Positions 6,146 through 16,299 of a stretch of 25,986 bases of DNA are shown one piece after another. The translations under genes and the position numbers were made by a program. Location of the stretch: assembly GCA_947456845.1 (NCBI GenBank), contig CANGUJ010000010.1:1-25986 (forward strand). Direction: 5' to 3'. This stretch comes from Burkholderiales bacterium. Lineage in GTDB: Bacteria; Pseudomonadota; Gammaproteobacteria; Burkholderiales; JAEUOS01. Within the stretch, counting starts at the first letter, position 1, and the number at the start of each line of letters is the position of its first letter. The notes below the pieces were generated by a model. The model was not told where the DNA came from. It saw nothing but the letters and a program-made list of their open reading frames with translations, and ran no database searches.

Positions 6146-6976
6146 ATGGCAGCCGGCGCAGAAGCTCCCACCTCGTCCGAATACATCGTCCATCACCTAC
6201 AGCACCTGCAGAGCGCCAAGCAGGGGTTCATCATCGACATGAGCGTGGTCAACTGGGACACGATCTTCTGGTCGATCGCCATGGGCCTGGTGACCTTGTT
6301 CGTGCTTATGAAGGCGGCCTCGAAGGCGTCCTCCGGCGTGCCCGGCCGCTTCCAGGCCGCCATCGAGATCTTGGTGGAGATGGTCGAGTCGCAGTCCAAG
6401 GGCATCATCCCGCACGGCGACCGCAGCTTTATCGCGCCACTGGCGCTCACCGTGTTTGTGTGGGTGTTCTTCATGAACTCCCTGGACTTCCTGCCGGTCG
6501 ATCTTCCGCACTACATTTTTGCCTGGACCGGGCTGGACCACTACATCCATTACCATCGCATCGTGCCGACGGCCGACCTCAACGGCACCATCGGCATGTC
6601 CCTGGGCGTGCTCGTGCTCATGCTTTACTACAACGTGAAGATCAAGGGCGCCGGTGGCTTCGTGCATGAGCTGTTCTGCGCCCCGTTCGGCGCGCATCCT
6701 GCCCTCTGGGTTCCCAATTTCGCGCTGAACCTGATCGAGTTCGCGGCAAAGACCGTTTCGCTGGGCATGCGGTTGTTCGGCAACATGTTCGCCGGCGAAC
6801 TGATCTTCCTTCTCATCGCGCTGCTTGGCGCCACCGGGGTGTGGTGGCTGTGGGGCATGCACCTGGTGGCGGGCGCGATCTGGGCAATCTTCCACATACT
6901 GATTGTCGTGCTGCAGGCATTCATCTTCATGATGCTGACCCTGGTGTACCTGGGCCAGGCGCATGAAGGCCATTGA
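6146..6976 (+). CDS. atpB: F1Fo ATP synthase subunit a
   Basis: The membrane stator subunit that forms the two proton half-channels against the c-ring. It is 276 residues with about five to six hydrophobic helices. The essential arginine is R209 in S-L-G-M-R-L-F-G-N-M-F-A-G-E, the most conserved motif of the family. The preceding F-A-L-N-L-I-E-F segment and the His/Glu-containing last helices also fit. It lies 83 nt after atpI and is preceded by a tandem repeat instead of a clear ribosome site. Assignment is secure. Confidence 0.98.
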   Translation: MAAGAEAPTSSEYIVHHLQHLQSAKQGFIIDMSVVNWDTIFWSIAMGLVTLFVLMKAASKASSGVPGRFQAAIEILVEMVESQSKGIIPHGDRSFIAPLALTVFVWVFFMNSLDFLPVDLPHYIFAWTGLDHYIHYHRIVPTADLNGTIGMSLGVLVLMLYYNVKIKGAGGFVHELFCAPFGAHPALWVPNFALNLIEFAAKTVSLGMRLFGNMFAGELIFLLIALLGATGVWWLWGMHLVAGAIWAIFHILIVVLQAFIFMMLTLVYLGQAHEGH

Positions 6977-7037
6977 TTCGCACCAGTTCCCGTAGTTTTT
7001 CTTTCAATCCATCTGTCACACAAAACAAGGAGTCATC

Positions 7038-7280
7038 ATGACTAACGTTGGTCTCGTAGCTCTCGCCGCCGGTCTGATCATTGGCCTGGGCGCCATCGGT
7101 GCTTGTATCGGCATCGGCCTGATGGGCGGCAAGTACATCGAAGCCTCGGCGCGCCAGCCCGAGCTGATGGACAAGCTGCAAACCAAGATGTTCCTGCTGG
7201 CCGGCCTGATCGACGCCGCGTTCCTGATCGGCGTCGGCATTGCCATGATGTTCGCCTTCGCCAACCCGTTCAAAGGCTGA
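7038..7280 (+). CDS. atpE: F1Fo ATP synthase subunit c (proteolipid)
   Basis: The 80-residue hairpin protein that forms the rotating c-ring. Two hydrophobic helices flank the polar loop R39-Q40-P41. The ion-binding carboxylate is D59 in A-G-L-I-D-A-A, an Asp as in proton-coupled proteobacterial enzymes. The glycine-rich first helix (G-L-I-I-G-L-G-A-I-G-A-C-I-G-I-G) is typical. A strong AAGGAG site lies just upstream of ATG 7038, better than those of its neighbours, consistent with the high copy number of c per complex. Confidence 0.98.
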   Translation: MTNVGLVALAAGLIIGLGAIGACIGIGLMGGKYIEASARQPELMDKLQTKMFLLAGLIDAAFLIGVGIAMMFAFANPFKG

Positions 7281-7316
7281 TCGGTCTCTCCCTGAACCTC
7301 TCCTAGGGAGTTCGAG

Positions 7317-7787
7317 ATGAATCTCAACGCCACATTCATCGCCCAGCTGATCGTGTTCTTCGTGCTCGCGTGGGTCACCATGACCTACGTATGGCCGCCG
7401 ATCATGAAGGCACTGGACGAGCGCGCCGCCAAGATCGCCGACGGCCTGGCGGCTGCCGACCGCGGCAAGGCGGAGTTGGCCGAGGCCAACAAGCGCGTCG
7501 AAGCCGAGCTCGCGAAATCGCGCGCCGAGAACCAGGCGCGCATGGCCGACGCGGAGAAGCAGGCCGCTCACCTGATCGAGGAGGCCAAGAAGGCCGCCGA
7601 GGCGGAGAAGGCGCGCATCCTCGCCCAGGCCAAGGCCGAAGCCGAGCAGGAGGCGCAACGCGCCAAGGACGCCCTGCGCAATGCGGTCGCCGAACTGGCC
7701 GTCAGGGGCGCCGAGCAGATCCTGCGCCGCGAAATCAACGCGCAGGCGCATGCCGACCTCCTCGGTCAGCTCAAGGCGCAACTGTAA
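7317..7787 (+). CDS. atpF: F1Fo ATP synthase subunit b
   Basis: The peripheral-stalk subunit, 156 residues. One N-terminal membrane helix (about 5-25, F-I-A-Q-L-I-V-F-F-V-L-A-W) is followed by a long Ala/Glu/Lys-rich amphipathic region that would form the dimeric right-handed coiled coil reaching to F1. The W-P-P-I segment after the membrane helix is characteristic. It follows atpE by 36 nt with a GGGAG ribosome site. Confidence 0.97.
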   Translation: MNLNATFIAQLIVFFVLAWVTMTYVWPPIMKALDERAAKIADGLAAADRGKAELAEANKRVEAELAKSRAENQARMADAEKQAAHLIEEAKKAAEAEKARILAQAKAEAEQEAQRAKDALRNAVAELAVRGAEQILRREINAQAHADLLGQLKAQL

Positions 7788-7799
7788 GGAAGGGCAGCC

Positions 7800-8351
7800 A
7801 TGGCCGAACTCTCCACCATCGCCCGGCCCTACGCCGAAGCTGCGTTCCGCGTTGCCCGCAGTGCCGGTAGCGGCGCCGACCTGAACGCGTGGAACGCCCT
7901 TGTGGCGGAATTGGCGACGGTTGCCAGCACCCCTGAAATGCGCGCGCTGGTGCTCGATCCCAACCTCACGCCGGATGCCATCTATGGCGTGTTTGCCGGC
8001 GTCGTCAAGTCGCCGCTGGGCACCGAGGCGCAGAATTTCCTGCGCCTCGTGATCGAAAACGACCGAGTCGCCGCCCTGCCGGAAGTGGCGGTTCAGTTCG
8101 CCGCGCTCAAGAACCGGCTGGAGGGTGCGGCCGATGCGGAAATCGCTTCGGCATTTCCGCTCAGCGACGCGCAGGTGAACGAGCTCATGGTAGGCCTGAC
8201 CAAGAAGTTCGGCGGTCTGCAACTGAAGGCCCGCGTCAAGATCGAGCCCGAGCTCATCGGCGGCGTGCGCATCACCGTCGGCGACGAAGTGTTCGACACC
8301 TCCGTGCGCGCCCAACTCGAGCGCATGCGCACTACCCTGACGGCCGCCTGA
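7800..8351 (+). CDS. atpH: F1Fo ATP synthase subunit delta
   Basis: The stator subunit that joins the b dimer to the top of the alpha3beta3 head, 183 residues. The N-terminal helical domain begins with I-A-R-P-Y-A-E-A-A-F, the usual delta signature, and the C-terminal part contains the conserved P-E-L-I-G-G-V-R-I segment followed by D-T-S-V-R-A-Q-L. It starts 12 nt after atpF, with an AAGG-type site. Confidence 0.97.
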   Translation: MAELSTIARPYAEAAFRVARSAGSGADLNAWNALVAELATVASTPEMRALVLDPNLTPDAIYGVFAGVVKSPLGTEAQNFLRLVIENDRVAALPEVAVQFAALKNRLEGAADAEIASAFPLSDAQVNELMVGLTKKFGGLQLKARVKIEPELIGGVRITVGDEVFDTSVRAQLERMRTTLTAA

Positions 8352-8391
8352 TCGCCGCCCGCGACCCGAAAAGAATCCAGGAGTCACTCTC

Positions 8392-9939
8392 ATGCAACTC
8401 AATCCTTCCGAAATCAGCGAACTGCTGAAAAGCCGCATCGCCGGCCTGGGCAACGCCACCGACGTGCGTACCCAGGGCACGGTGGTATCCGTCACCGACG
8501 GCATCTGCCGCGTGCACGGCCTGTCCTCCGCGATGCAGGGCGAGATGCTCGAATTCCCGGGCAACACCTTCGGCCTGGCGTTGAACCTCGAGCGCGACTC
8601 CGTCGGCGCGGTGGTTCTGGGCGCCTACGAGCACATCAAGGAAGGCGATATCGTCAAGGCCACCGGCCGCATTCTCGATGTGCCGGTCGGACCCGAACTG
8701 CTGGGTCGCGTGGTCAACGCGCTGGGCGAGCCGATCGACGGCAAGGGCCCGGTCGCCGCCCGTGAGCGCGACATCATCGAAAAAGTGGCGCCGGGCGTGA
8801 TGTGGCGCAAGTCGGTGGACCAGCCGGTGCAGACCGGCCTGAAGTCGATCGACGCGATGGTGCCGGTCGGCCGCGGCCAGCGTGAACTGATCATCGGCGA
8901 CCGCCAGACCGGCAAGACCGCGGTGGCCGTCGATACCATCATCAACCAGAAGGGCAAGGACCTGCTCTGCATCTACGTCGCGATCGGCCAGAAGGCATCC
9001 ACCATCGCCAACGTGGTGCGCAAGCTGGAGGAAAACGGCGCGATGGCCTACACCATCGTGGTGGCTGCCACCGCCTCCGAGTCCGCCGCGATGCAGTTCA
9101 TCGCACCGTATTCCGGCTGCACCATGGGCGAGTACTTCCGCGACCGCGGCCAGGATGCCCTGATCATCTACGACGACCTGACCCGCCAGGCCTGGGCCTA
9201 CCGCCAGATCTCGCTGCTGTTGCGCCGCCCGCCGGGCCGCGAAGCTTATCCTGGAGACGTCTTCTACCTGCACTCGCGCCTGCTTGAGCGCGCCGCGCGC
9301 GTCAACGTGGAATGGGTCGAGCGCTTTACCAAGGGCGAGGTCAAGGGCAAGACCGGTTCGCTGACCGCGCTGCCGGTCATCGAAACCCAGGGCGGCGACG
9401 TGTCCGCCTTTGTGCCCACCAACGTGATCTCGATCACCGACGGCCAGATCTTCCTGGAAACCGACCTGTTCAACGCCGGCATCCGCCCCGCCATCAACGC
9501 CGGTATCTCGGTTTCGCGGGTGGGCGGTTCTGCACAGACGAAGATCATGAAGCGCAAGGACACCGGCGCTGGCGTGCGTCTGGCCCTGGCCCAGTACCGC
9601 GAGCTGGCCGCGTTTGCGCAGTTCGCCTCCGACCTTGACGAAGCCACCCGCAAGCAGCTCGAGCGCGGCCGCATGGTCACCGAGCTGATGAAGCAGGTGC
9701 AGTACGCGCCGATGGAAGTCTGGGAGATGGCGTTGACGCTGTTCGCGGTCAACAACAACTACATGGATGATGTCGAAGTCAAGAACGCGCTCTCGTTCGA
9801 GAAGAACCTGCGCGAATACGTGCGGACCAAGCACGCCGGCCTCGTTGCCTCCATCGCGAAGGCCGCCAATCTGTCGGCCGACGACGAGAAGGCGCTGCAC
9901 GCGGCCATCGCCGAGTTCAAGAAGAGCGGCACGTACTAA
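8392..9939 (+). CDS. atpA: F1Fo ATP synthase subunit alpha
   Basis: The non-catalytic nucleotide-binding subunit of F1, 515 residues, normal for the family. The P-loop G-D-R-Q-T-G-K-T is at about 169-176, the Walker B-type strand is A-L-I-I-Y-D-D-L-T, and the C-terminal domain contains the S-R-V-G-G-S-A-Q segment that includes the arginine finger region. The N-terminal beta-barrel has the expected G-x-V-x-x-V-x-D-G-I. An AGGAG site precedes ATG 8392. Confidence 0.99.
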   Translation: MQLNPSEISELLKSRIAGLGNATDVRTQGTVVSVTDGICRVHGLSSAMQGEMLEFPGNTFGLALNLERDSVGAVVLGAYEHIKEGDIVKATGRILDVPVGPELLGRVVNALGEPIDGKGPVAARERDIIEKVAPGVMWRKSVDQPVQTGLKSIDAMVPVGRGQRELIIGDRQTGKTAVAVDTIINQKGKDLLCIYVAIGQKASTIANVVRKLEENGAMAYTIVVAATASESAAMQFIAPYSGCTMGEYFRDRGQDALIIYDDLTRQAWAYRQISLLLRRPPGREAYPGDVFYLHSRLLERAARVNVEWVERFTKGEVKGKTGSLTALPVIETQGGDVSAFVPTNVISITDGQIFLETDLFNAGIRPAINAGISVSRVGGSAQTKIMKRKDTGAGVRLALAQYRELAAFAQFASDLDEATRKQLERGRMVTELMKQVQYAPMEVWEMALTLFAVNNNYMDDVEVKNALSFEKNLREYVRTKHAGLVASIAKAANLSADDEKALHAAIAEFKKSGTY

Positions 9940-9957
9940 GACTCGGGGAGAGTTGCC

Positions 9958-10836
9958 ATGGCGGGCAGCAAGGAAATTCGGACCAAGATCAAGAGCGTGC
10001 AAAACACGCGCAAGATCACCAAGGCGATGGAGATGGTCGCCGCCTCGAAGATGCGGCGCGCGCAGGAGCGCATGCGCGCTGCTCGTCCATACGGTGACAA
10101 GGTGCGCAACATCGCGGCCCACATGTCGCAGGCCAATCCGGAATACCGGCATCCTTTCCTGGTCAAGCGCGACCAGGTCAAGACCGCCGGCGTGATCCTG
10201 ATCACGACCGACAAGGGTCTGTGTGGCGGCCTGAACACCAACGTGCTGCGCCTGGCCACCAACAAGCTCAAGGAACTCGAGTCGGCCGGTGCGAAGATCG
10301 AAACCACCGCCATCGGCAACAAGGGCTTCGGCTTCCTGAACCGGATCGGTGCCAAGGTGGTGTCACACGCCATCCAGATCGGTGACAAACCGCACCTCGA
10401 CAAGCTGATCGGGCCGGTCAAGGTGCAGTTGGACGCCTACGCCGAGGGCCGTATCGACGTTGTCTATCTGGCCTATACCCGCTTCATCAATACCATGAAG
10501 CAGGAGCCGGTCATCGAGCAGCTACTGCCGCTGACCGCCGACAAGTTCGAACAGACCGAGGCCGAGAAGAAGGCCTACGGCTGGGACTATATCTATGAAC
10601 CGGACGCCAAGTCGGTGGTTGACGAATTGCTGGTGCGCTATGTCGAGGCTATCGTCTACCAAGCCGTCACCGAGAACATGTCCTCCGAGCAATCGGCACG
10701 CATGGTGGCGATGAAATCCGCGTCGGACAACGCCAAGAAGGTCATCGACGACCTGCAGCTCACCTACAACAAGGCGCGCCAGGCTGCGATCACCAAAGAG
10801 CTGTCGGAAATCGTCGGCGGCGCCGCGGCGGTCTGA
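9958..10836 (+). CDS. atpG: F1Fo ATP synthase subunit gamma
   Basis: The central rotor shaft, 292 residues. The N-terminal helix carries the family motif R-T-K-I-K-S-V-Q-N-T-R-K-I-T-K-A-M-E-M-V, and the C-terminal helix carries N-A-K-K-V-I-D-D-L and Y-N-K-A-R-Q-A-A-I-T-K-E-L, which together form the coiled coil inside the alpha3beta3 hexamer. The middle Rossmann-like domain includes T-D-K-G-L-C-G-G-L-N. A GGGGAGA site lies before ATG 9958. Confidence 0.99.
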   Translation: MAGSKEIRTKIKSVQNTRKITKAMEMVAASKMRRAQERMRAARPYGDKVRNIAAHMSQANPEYRHPFLVKRDQVKTAGVILITTDKGLCGGLNTNVLRLATNKLKELESAGAKIETTAIGNKGFGFLNRIGAKVVSHAIQIGDKPHLDKLIGPVKVQLDAYAEGRIDVVYLAYTRFINTMKQEPVIEQLLPLTADKFEQTEAEKKAYGWDYIYEPDAKSVVDELLVRYVEAIVYQAVTENMSSEQSARMVAMKSASDNAKKVIDDLQLTYNKARQAAITKELSEIVGGAAAV

Positions 10837-10877
10837 CGCCGCCCCACACGAATTCAAAAGCATACGAGGCTTAAATC

Positions 10878-12302
<1,425 letters not shown>

Positions 12303-12307
12303 GTGTT

Positions 12308-12337
12308 CGGCCAAAAGTGAAAACCTACTTTTGGCCG
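12308..12337 (+). repeat. First hairpin in the atpD-atpC gap
   Basis: CGGCCAAAAGT (12308-12318) and ACTTTTGGCCG (12327-12337) are perfect 11-bp arms with an 8-nt loop, beginning 5 nt after the atpD stop codon. No T-run follows, so it is not a standard terminator; mRNA protection or partial termination is possible. Confidence 0.8.
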
Positions 12338-12347
12338 GGCCGAATCG

Positions 12348-12381
12348 CATGGAATCGCCGGCGGAGCCGGTCGATTCCATG
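12348..12381 (+). repeat. Second hairpin in the atpD-atpC gap
   Basis: CATGGAATCG (12348-12357) pairs with CGATTCCATG (12372-12381), extended inward by CCGGC/GCCGG with a single bulged T and a GGA loop: 15 paired bases per arm. It sits 10 nt after the first hairpin and 38 nt before atpC. Confidence 0.8.
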
Positions 12382-12419
12382 TCTGAAGTGCGACGAAAAA
12401 GCATTGTGAGGTACGCAGA

Positions 12420-12836
12420 ATGTCCACGATCCACGTAGACGTCGTCAGCGCCGAGGAGTCGATCTTCTCGGGCGAGGCGAAGTTTGTCGCCCTGCCGGGC
12501 GAGGCGGGCGAGCTGGGGATCTACCCCAAGCACACCCCCTTGATCACCCGCATCAAGCCGGGCGCGGTGCGTATCCAGCGCGCCGACAACGACGAAGAGG
12601 AATTCGTGTTCGTCGCCGGCGGCATTCTCGAGATTCAGCCCGATGTCGTGACCGTCCTGGCCGACACCGCCATTCGCGGGCACGATCTCGACGAAGCCAA
12701 GGCCACCGAAGCGTTGAAGCAGGCCGAGGAAGCGCGCGCCAACGCCAAGTCCGACATCGACTTCGCCAAGGCTACATCCGAGTTCGCCATCATGGCGGCG
12801 CAGATCGCGGCGATCCGCAAGCTGCGCGGCAAGTAA
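12420..12836 (+). CDS. atpC: F1Fo ATP synthase subunit epsilon
   Basis: The rotor-base and regulatory subunit of F1, 138 residues. The N-terminal beta-sandwich starts I-H-V-D-V-V-S-A-E-E-S-I-F-S-G and includes G-E-L-G-I-Y-P-K-H-T-P-L and the G-G-I-L-E-I-Q-P strand. The C-terminal two-helix hairpin, which can inhibit ATP hydrolysis, is Ala/Lys-rich. It is the last operon gene. A GAGG site precedes ATG 12420, but the two hairpins upstream separate it from atpD and may lower or uncouple its expression. Confidence 0.98.
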   Translation: MSTIHVDVVSAEESIFSGEAKFVALPGEAGELGIYPKHTPLITRIKPGAVRIQRADNDEEEFVFVAGGILEIQPDVVTVLADTAIRGHDLDEAKATEALKQAEEARANAKSDIDFAKATSEFAIMAAQIAAIRKLRGK

Positions 12837-12869
12837 GCCCCCGGAGCGCCGTTCGCGGCGCCCATTGCG

Positions 12870-12896
12870 AAGGCGGCCCCGGTGGCCGCCTTTTTT
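12870..12896 (+). terminator. Intrinsic terminator of the atp operon
   Basis: AAGGCGGCC (12870-12878) pairs with GGCCGCCTT (12884-12892) around a 5-nt loop, and a run of six Ts occupies 12891-12896. It begins 34 nt after the atpC stop and is a textbook rho-independent terminator. Confidence 0.93.
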
Positions 12897-12973
12897 GTGG
12901 GCCGCGCAACCTGTTTGGCGGCAACAGTCAGCCGCTATGCTCCAATAAGGCGCCTGAATGCCTGGTTGATCCC

Positions 12974-13684
12974 GTGCCTGAAGAAATCTCCGCAACACCG
13001 GCTAGCATCGCTGCCCGCGCCCCTGCCGTCACGCTGACGCAGGTCACGCGCCACTATGCGGCCGAGCGGCCCGTGATCAAGGACCTTGACCTGCTGCTGC
13101 GCCGGGGCGAGCGGGTGGCCTTGCAGGGCGAATCCGGCGTCGGTAAATCCACCCTGTTAAATCTCATCGCCGGCCTCGATGTGCCCGATGCCGGCACCAT
13201 TGACGTAGCCGGCGTCCGCGTCGATACCCTGAGCGACGCGGCACGGGTGCGCTATCGGCGCGAAACGCTAGGCTTCGTGTTCCAGGCGTTTCACTTGCTA
13301 CCGCACCTGACGGCACTCCAAAACGCCATGGTACCGCTCATGCTCTCCGGCACCGGCGAGCGCCTGGCGCGTGAGCGAGCGCTTGCACTGCTTGCGCAAC
13401 TGGGGATTGCCCAGCGCGCCGACGCAAGGCCTGGCGAACTCTCCGGTGGGGAGCAGCAGCGAGTTGCCCTGGCGCGCGCCTTGGTTCACCGGCCCGCGCT
13501 GGTGCTCGCCGACGAACCGACCGGGAACCTCGATCCCGCCACCGCCCGACTGGCGCTCGGCCTGCTGCTGGATCAATGTGCGCGCCAGGGCACCACCCTG
13601 CTGATGGTGACCCATTCCCCAGAAACGGCTGCCCTGGCCGACCGCCGGCTGGTGCTTACCCAGCGCGGCCTCGCCGAAGGCTGA
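12974..13684 (+). CDS. ABC transporter ATP-binding protein, LolD/MacB/AttE-like
   Basis: A 236-residue cytoplasmic ATPase of the family that works with FtsX-type permeases on outer-membrane or envelope substrates. Walker A is G-E-S-G-V-G-K-S-T (52-60), the Q-loop F-V-F-Q is at 101-104, the signature L-S-G-G-E at 156-160, Walker B L-V-L-A-D-E-P at about 176-182, and the switch His at 214. The start is a GTG at 12974. The permease gene begins 38 nt later, so the two should form one complex. With the AttH-like gene downstream, the set resembles the AttEFGH transporter layout. The transported substrate is unknown. Confidence 0.93.
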   Translation: MPEEISATPASIAARAPAVTLTQVTRHYAAERPVIKDLDLLLRRGERVALQGESGVGKSTLLNLIAGLDVPDAGTIDVAGVRVDTLSDAARVRYRRETLGFVFQAFHLLPHLTALQNAMVPLMLSGTGERLARERALALLAQLGIAQRADARPGELSGGEQQRVALARALVHRPALVLADEPTGNLDPATARLALGLLLDQCARQGTTLLMVTHSPETAALADRRLVLTQRGLAEG

Positions 13685-13722
13685 AATCGCATGCCGCGCC
13701 GCCCCGACCCCGCCAACCTGGC

Positions 13723-16299
13723 ATGACACCGCGCCTGATCCTGCTGCGCTGGTTCGTAACCGCCGCGTGGCGTGCGCAGCGCGGGCGCTGGCTCACCGCG
13801 GCCGCGGCGGTTGCGGTGGGCATCGCCCTGGCCACCGCCATTTTCACGGTCAACCGCTCCGCTCTCGCGGAATTCCAGCAGGCGATCGACACCGTCAACG
13901 GTGAGGCCGCCCTGCAGATCACGGCGCGTGCCGGCAGCTTTCCGGAGGAGGTGTTCGACACGGTATTGCTGCATGCCGACCGCGCCGGCATCGACTCGGC
14001 CAGTCCGGTGGTCTCCATCGACGTGGTGGTGCGCCCCCCGCGCCAGACGGCCCCGCACTCCCCGGCCGAGCGCCTCACCGTGCTGGGAATGGACGTATTT
14101 CGCGCCGGCGCCACAACGCCCGCGCTGATTGCGCAGGTGGACGCGGGTGCCGCCGAAACCGGCGGCGCCGGCGCCGCACTCTTTGCCGACGATGCGATCT
14201 TCCTGTCGCCTGCCGCACAGACCGCCTATGCCGTCCGACCCGGCGACAGCATCAGCGTGACCAGCGGCCTCCTGGAAGCCCGCTTGCGCGTCGCGGGCAG
14301 CGTGTCCGCGTCGCCCGGCCAGCGCCTCGCGGTGATGGACATCGGCGCCGCGCAGTGGCGGCTGGGCGCACTGGGCCGGCTCTCGCGCATCGACCTGCGG
14401 CTGAGCGAAGGCGCCTCGCCCGACGCTGTAGCGGCGCTGCTCGGCCCGCTGCTGCCCGCCAGCGTGGAGATCGCCGCGCCCGAGCAGCGCACCCAGCGCA
14501 TGAGCAACCTGTCGCGCGCTTACCGGGTGAACCTCAACGTGCTGGCGCTGGTCGCCCTGTTCACGGGCGCGTTTCTGGTTTTCTCCGCGGTCGCGCTGTC
14601 GGCCGTGCGGCAACGCCCCCAGCTGGCGCTGATGTCGGTGCTGGGCGCCGATGACGCCTGGGTGCGCCACGCGGTGCTCGCCCAGGGGCTTGCCGTCGCC
14701 CTGGCGGGCAGCCTTGCAGGCGTGGCCGCGGGTCTCGCCCTTGCCCGCGCGCTGCTCGCCGTGTTCGGTGGCGACCTTGGGGGCGGCTACTTCTCCGGGG
14801 CGCAGCCGCGGATGGTGATCGACCTGCCCGCCCTGCTCGGGTTTACGCTGCTCGGCATCGCCGTTGGCTGCGCGGCCAGCTGGTTGCCGGCCAGGGAGGC
14901 CGTCGCTGCGCGACCGGTCGAAGCCCTGCGAGGCGGGTCGTCGGAGACGGCGCTGGGCCGCCTGGCGCGGTACGGTCCTGCCGTGGGGCTGCTGGCCGTC
15001 GCCGTCGTCCTGCTCAACCTGCCGCCGGTGGCCGGCCTGCCCGTGCCGGCATATGCCGCCATTGCCTGCGTGCTGTTGAGTTCGATCGCGGCCGTTCCGT
15101 GGCTGGTTGCGCAGGTCTTTCCGCTGCTTCAGCGCGCCTGCGCGCGCCGCGATCTGCGCCAGCCGATATTGTGGTTCGCGCTCTTGCGGGTGGCGCAGGC
15201 GCCCGGCCAGGCGGCGGGCGTCATCGCCGGCGTGGTCGCCAGCTTCGCTCTCACCGTCGCGATGGTCATCATGGTGGCCAGTTTCCGCCTGGCCGTCGCC
15301 GACTGGCTGGAGGTTGTGTTGCCAGCCGACCTGTATGGCCGAGCGCAGGCCGGTGCGGTCGAGGGCGCCATCACGCCGGCGCTTCAGGCGCGCCTGGCGG
15401 CTCTGCCGGTCGTCGCCCGCGCGGAATTCTCGCGCACGGTCGAGCTTTCGCTGGAGCCGGCCCGGCCTACCGTGGCGCTCTGGGCGCGCCATGTGGACCC
15501 GGCCGCGCCGCAGGCCCGCTTGCCGCTCACAGGCCCGGCGCTTCCCGCGCCCGCCGGCGCGATACCCCTGTATGTCTCCGAGGGCATGGTCGACCTGTAC
15601 GGCTTCGCACCCGGCAAGCAGGTGCGCCTGCCGATTGCCGCCGCGCCCTTCCATGTCGCGGGGGTGTATCGCGACTATGCGCGCCAACACGGGTCGGTCA
15701 CCATGGCGCGGGCGGACTACCAGCGCCTCACCGGCGATGCTTCCGTCAACGACATGGCCTTGTGGCTTAAACCCGGGGTGTCCCCGGAGGCCGCGCTCGC
15801 CGGGCTGACCGCTGCGGAACCCGCCCTCGCCACGGCCGACTTCAAGAGCGCGGGCGACCTGCGCGCCTTGTCCTTGCGCATCTTCGACCGCAGCTTCGCC
15901 ATGACCTACCTGCTTGAAGCCGCAGCGCTGGTGGTGGCGTTGTTCGGCGTGGCGAGCAGCTATGCGGCCCAGGCGCTGGCGCGTGCGCGCGAATTCGGCG
16001 TGCTGCGCCACCTTGGCGTTTCAAACGGCGAAATTGTGCTCCAGGTGGCCATCGAGGGCGGGCTGCTTTCCACCTTTGGCGCGCTATGGGGCGCCATCAC
16101 CGGCGGGGTGATCGGGCTCATCCTGATCCACTGGGTCAATCCGCAATCATTCCACTGGACCATGCAGACGCGCCTGCCGCTCGGGCTCATCGCCGCCAGC
16201 GCGGCAGCCCTCGCCGTGTGCGGCGCGATCGCGGCCGCCCTGGCGGTACGTTCGGCCACCGGTGACGGCCCCTTGCGATCCCTGAAGGAGGACTGGTGA
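13723..16299 (+). CDS. FtsX-family ABC permease, large fused form
   Basis: An 858-residue inner-membrane protein. It has one N-terminal membrane helix (about 24-44) followed by a large periplasmic MacB-type core domain (about 45-260). A first FtsX block of three helices spans about 270-400, where L-S-A-V-R-Q-R-P-Q-L-A-L-M-S-V-L-G-A is the typical post-helix motif. After more helices and a second periplasmic region, a final FtsX block (about 730-850) repeats that motif as A-R-A-R-E-F-G-V-L-R-H-L-G-V. The duplication means one chain carries two permease halves. I chose ATG 13723 because the earlier in-frame region overlaps the ATPase gene. The stop overlaps the AttH-like GTG start. Such permeases often act as mechanotransmitters rather than channels. 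Confidence 0.92.
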   Translation: MTPRLILLRWFVTAAWRAQRGRWLTAAAAVAVGIALATAIFTVNRSALAEFQQAIDTVNGEAALQITARAGSFPEEVFDTVLLHADRAGIDSASPVVSIDVVVRPPRQTAPHSPAERLTVLGMDVFRAGATTPALIAQVDAGAAETGGAGAALFADDAIFLSPAAQTAYAVRPGDSISVTSGLLEARLRVAGSVSASPGQRLAVMDIGAAQWRLGALGRLSRIDLRLSEGASPDAVAALLGPLLPASVEIAAPEQRTQRMSNLSRAYRVNLNVLALVALFTGAFLVFSAVALSAVRQRPQLALMSVLGADDAWVRHAVLAQGLAVALAGSLAGVAAGLALARALLAVFGGDLGGGYFSGAQPRMVIDLPALLGFTLLGIAVGCAASWLPAREAVAARPVEALRGGSSETALGRLARYGPAVGLLAVAVVLLNLPPVAGLPVPAYAAIACVLLSSIAAVPWLVAQVFPLLQRACARRDLRQPILWFALLRVAQAPGQAAGVIAGVVASFALTVAMVIMVASFRLAVADWLEVVLPADLYGRAQAGAVEGAITPALQARLAALPVVARAEFSRTVELSLEPARPTVALWARHVDPAAPQARLPLTGPALPAPAGAIPLYVSEGMVDLYGFAPGKQVRLPIAAAPFHVAGVYRDYARQHGSVTMARADYQRLTGDASVNDMALWLKPGVSPEAALAGLTAAEPALATADFKSAGDLRALSLRIFDRSFAMTYLLEAAALVVALFGVASSYAAQALARAREFGVLRHLGVSNGEIVLQVAIEGGLLSTFGALWGAITGGVIGLILIHWVNPQSFHWTMQTRLPLGLIAASAAALAVCGAIAAALAVRSATGDGPLRSLKEDW

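Noticed and set aside
8332..10152. 606-codon minus-strand open frame opposite atpA
   Set aside because: It covers unmistakable atpA sequence on the plus strand and has shadow-type composition.
13573..16011. 812-codon minus-strand open frame opposite the permease
   Set aside because: Arg/Gln/His-rich shadow product without any domain signature; the plus-strand FtsX permease is clear.
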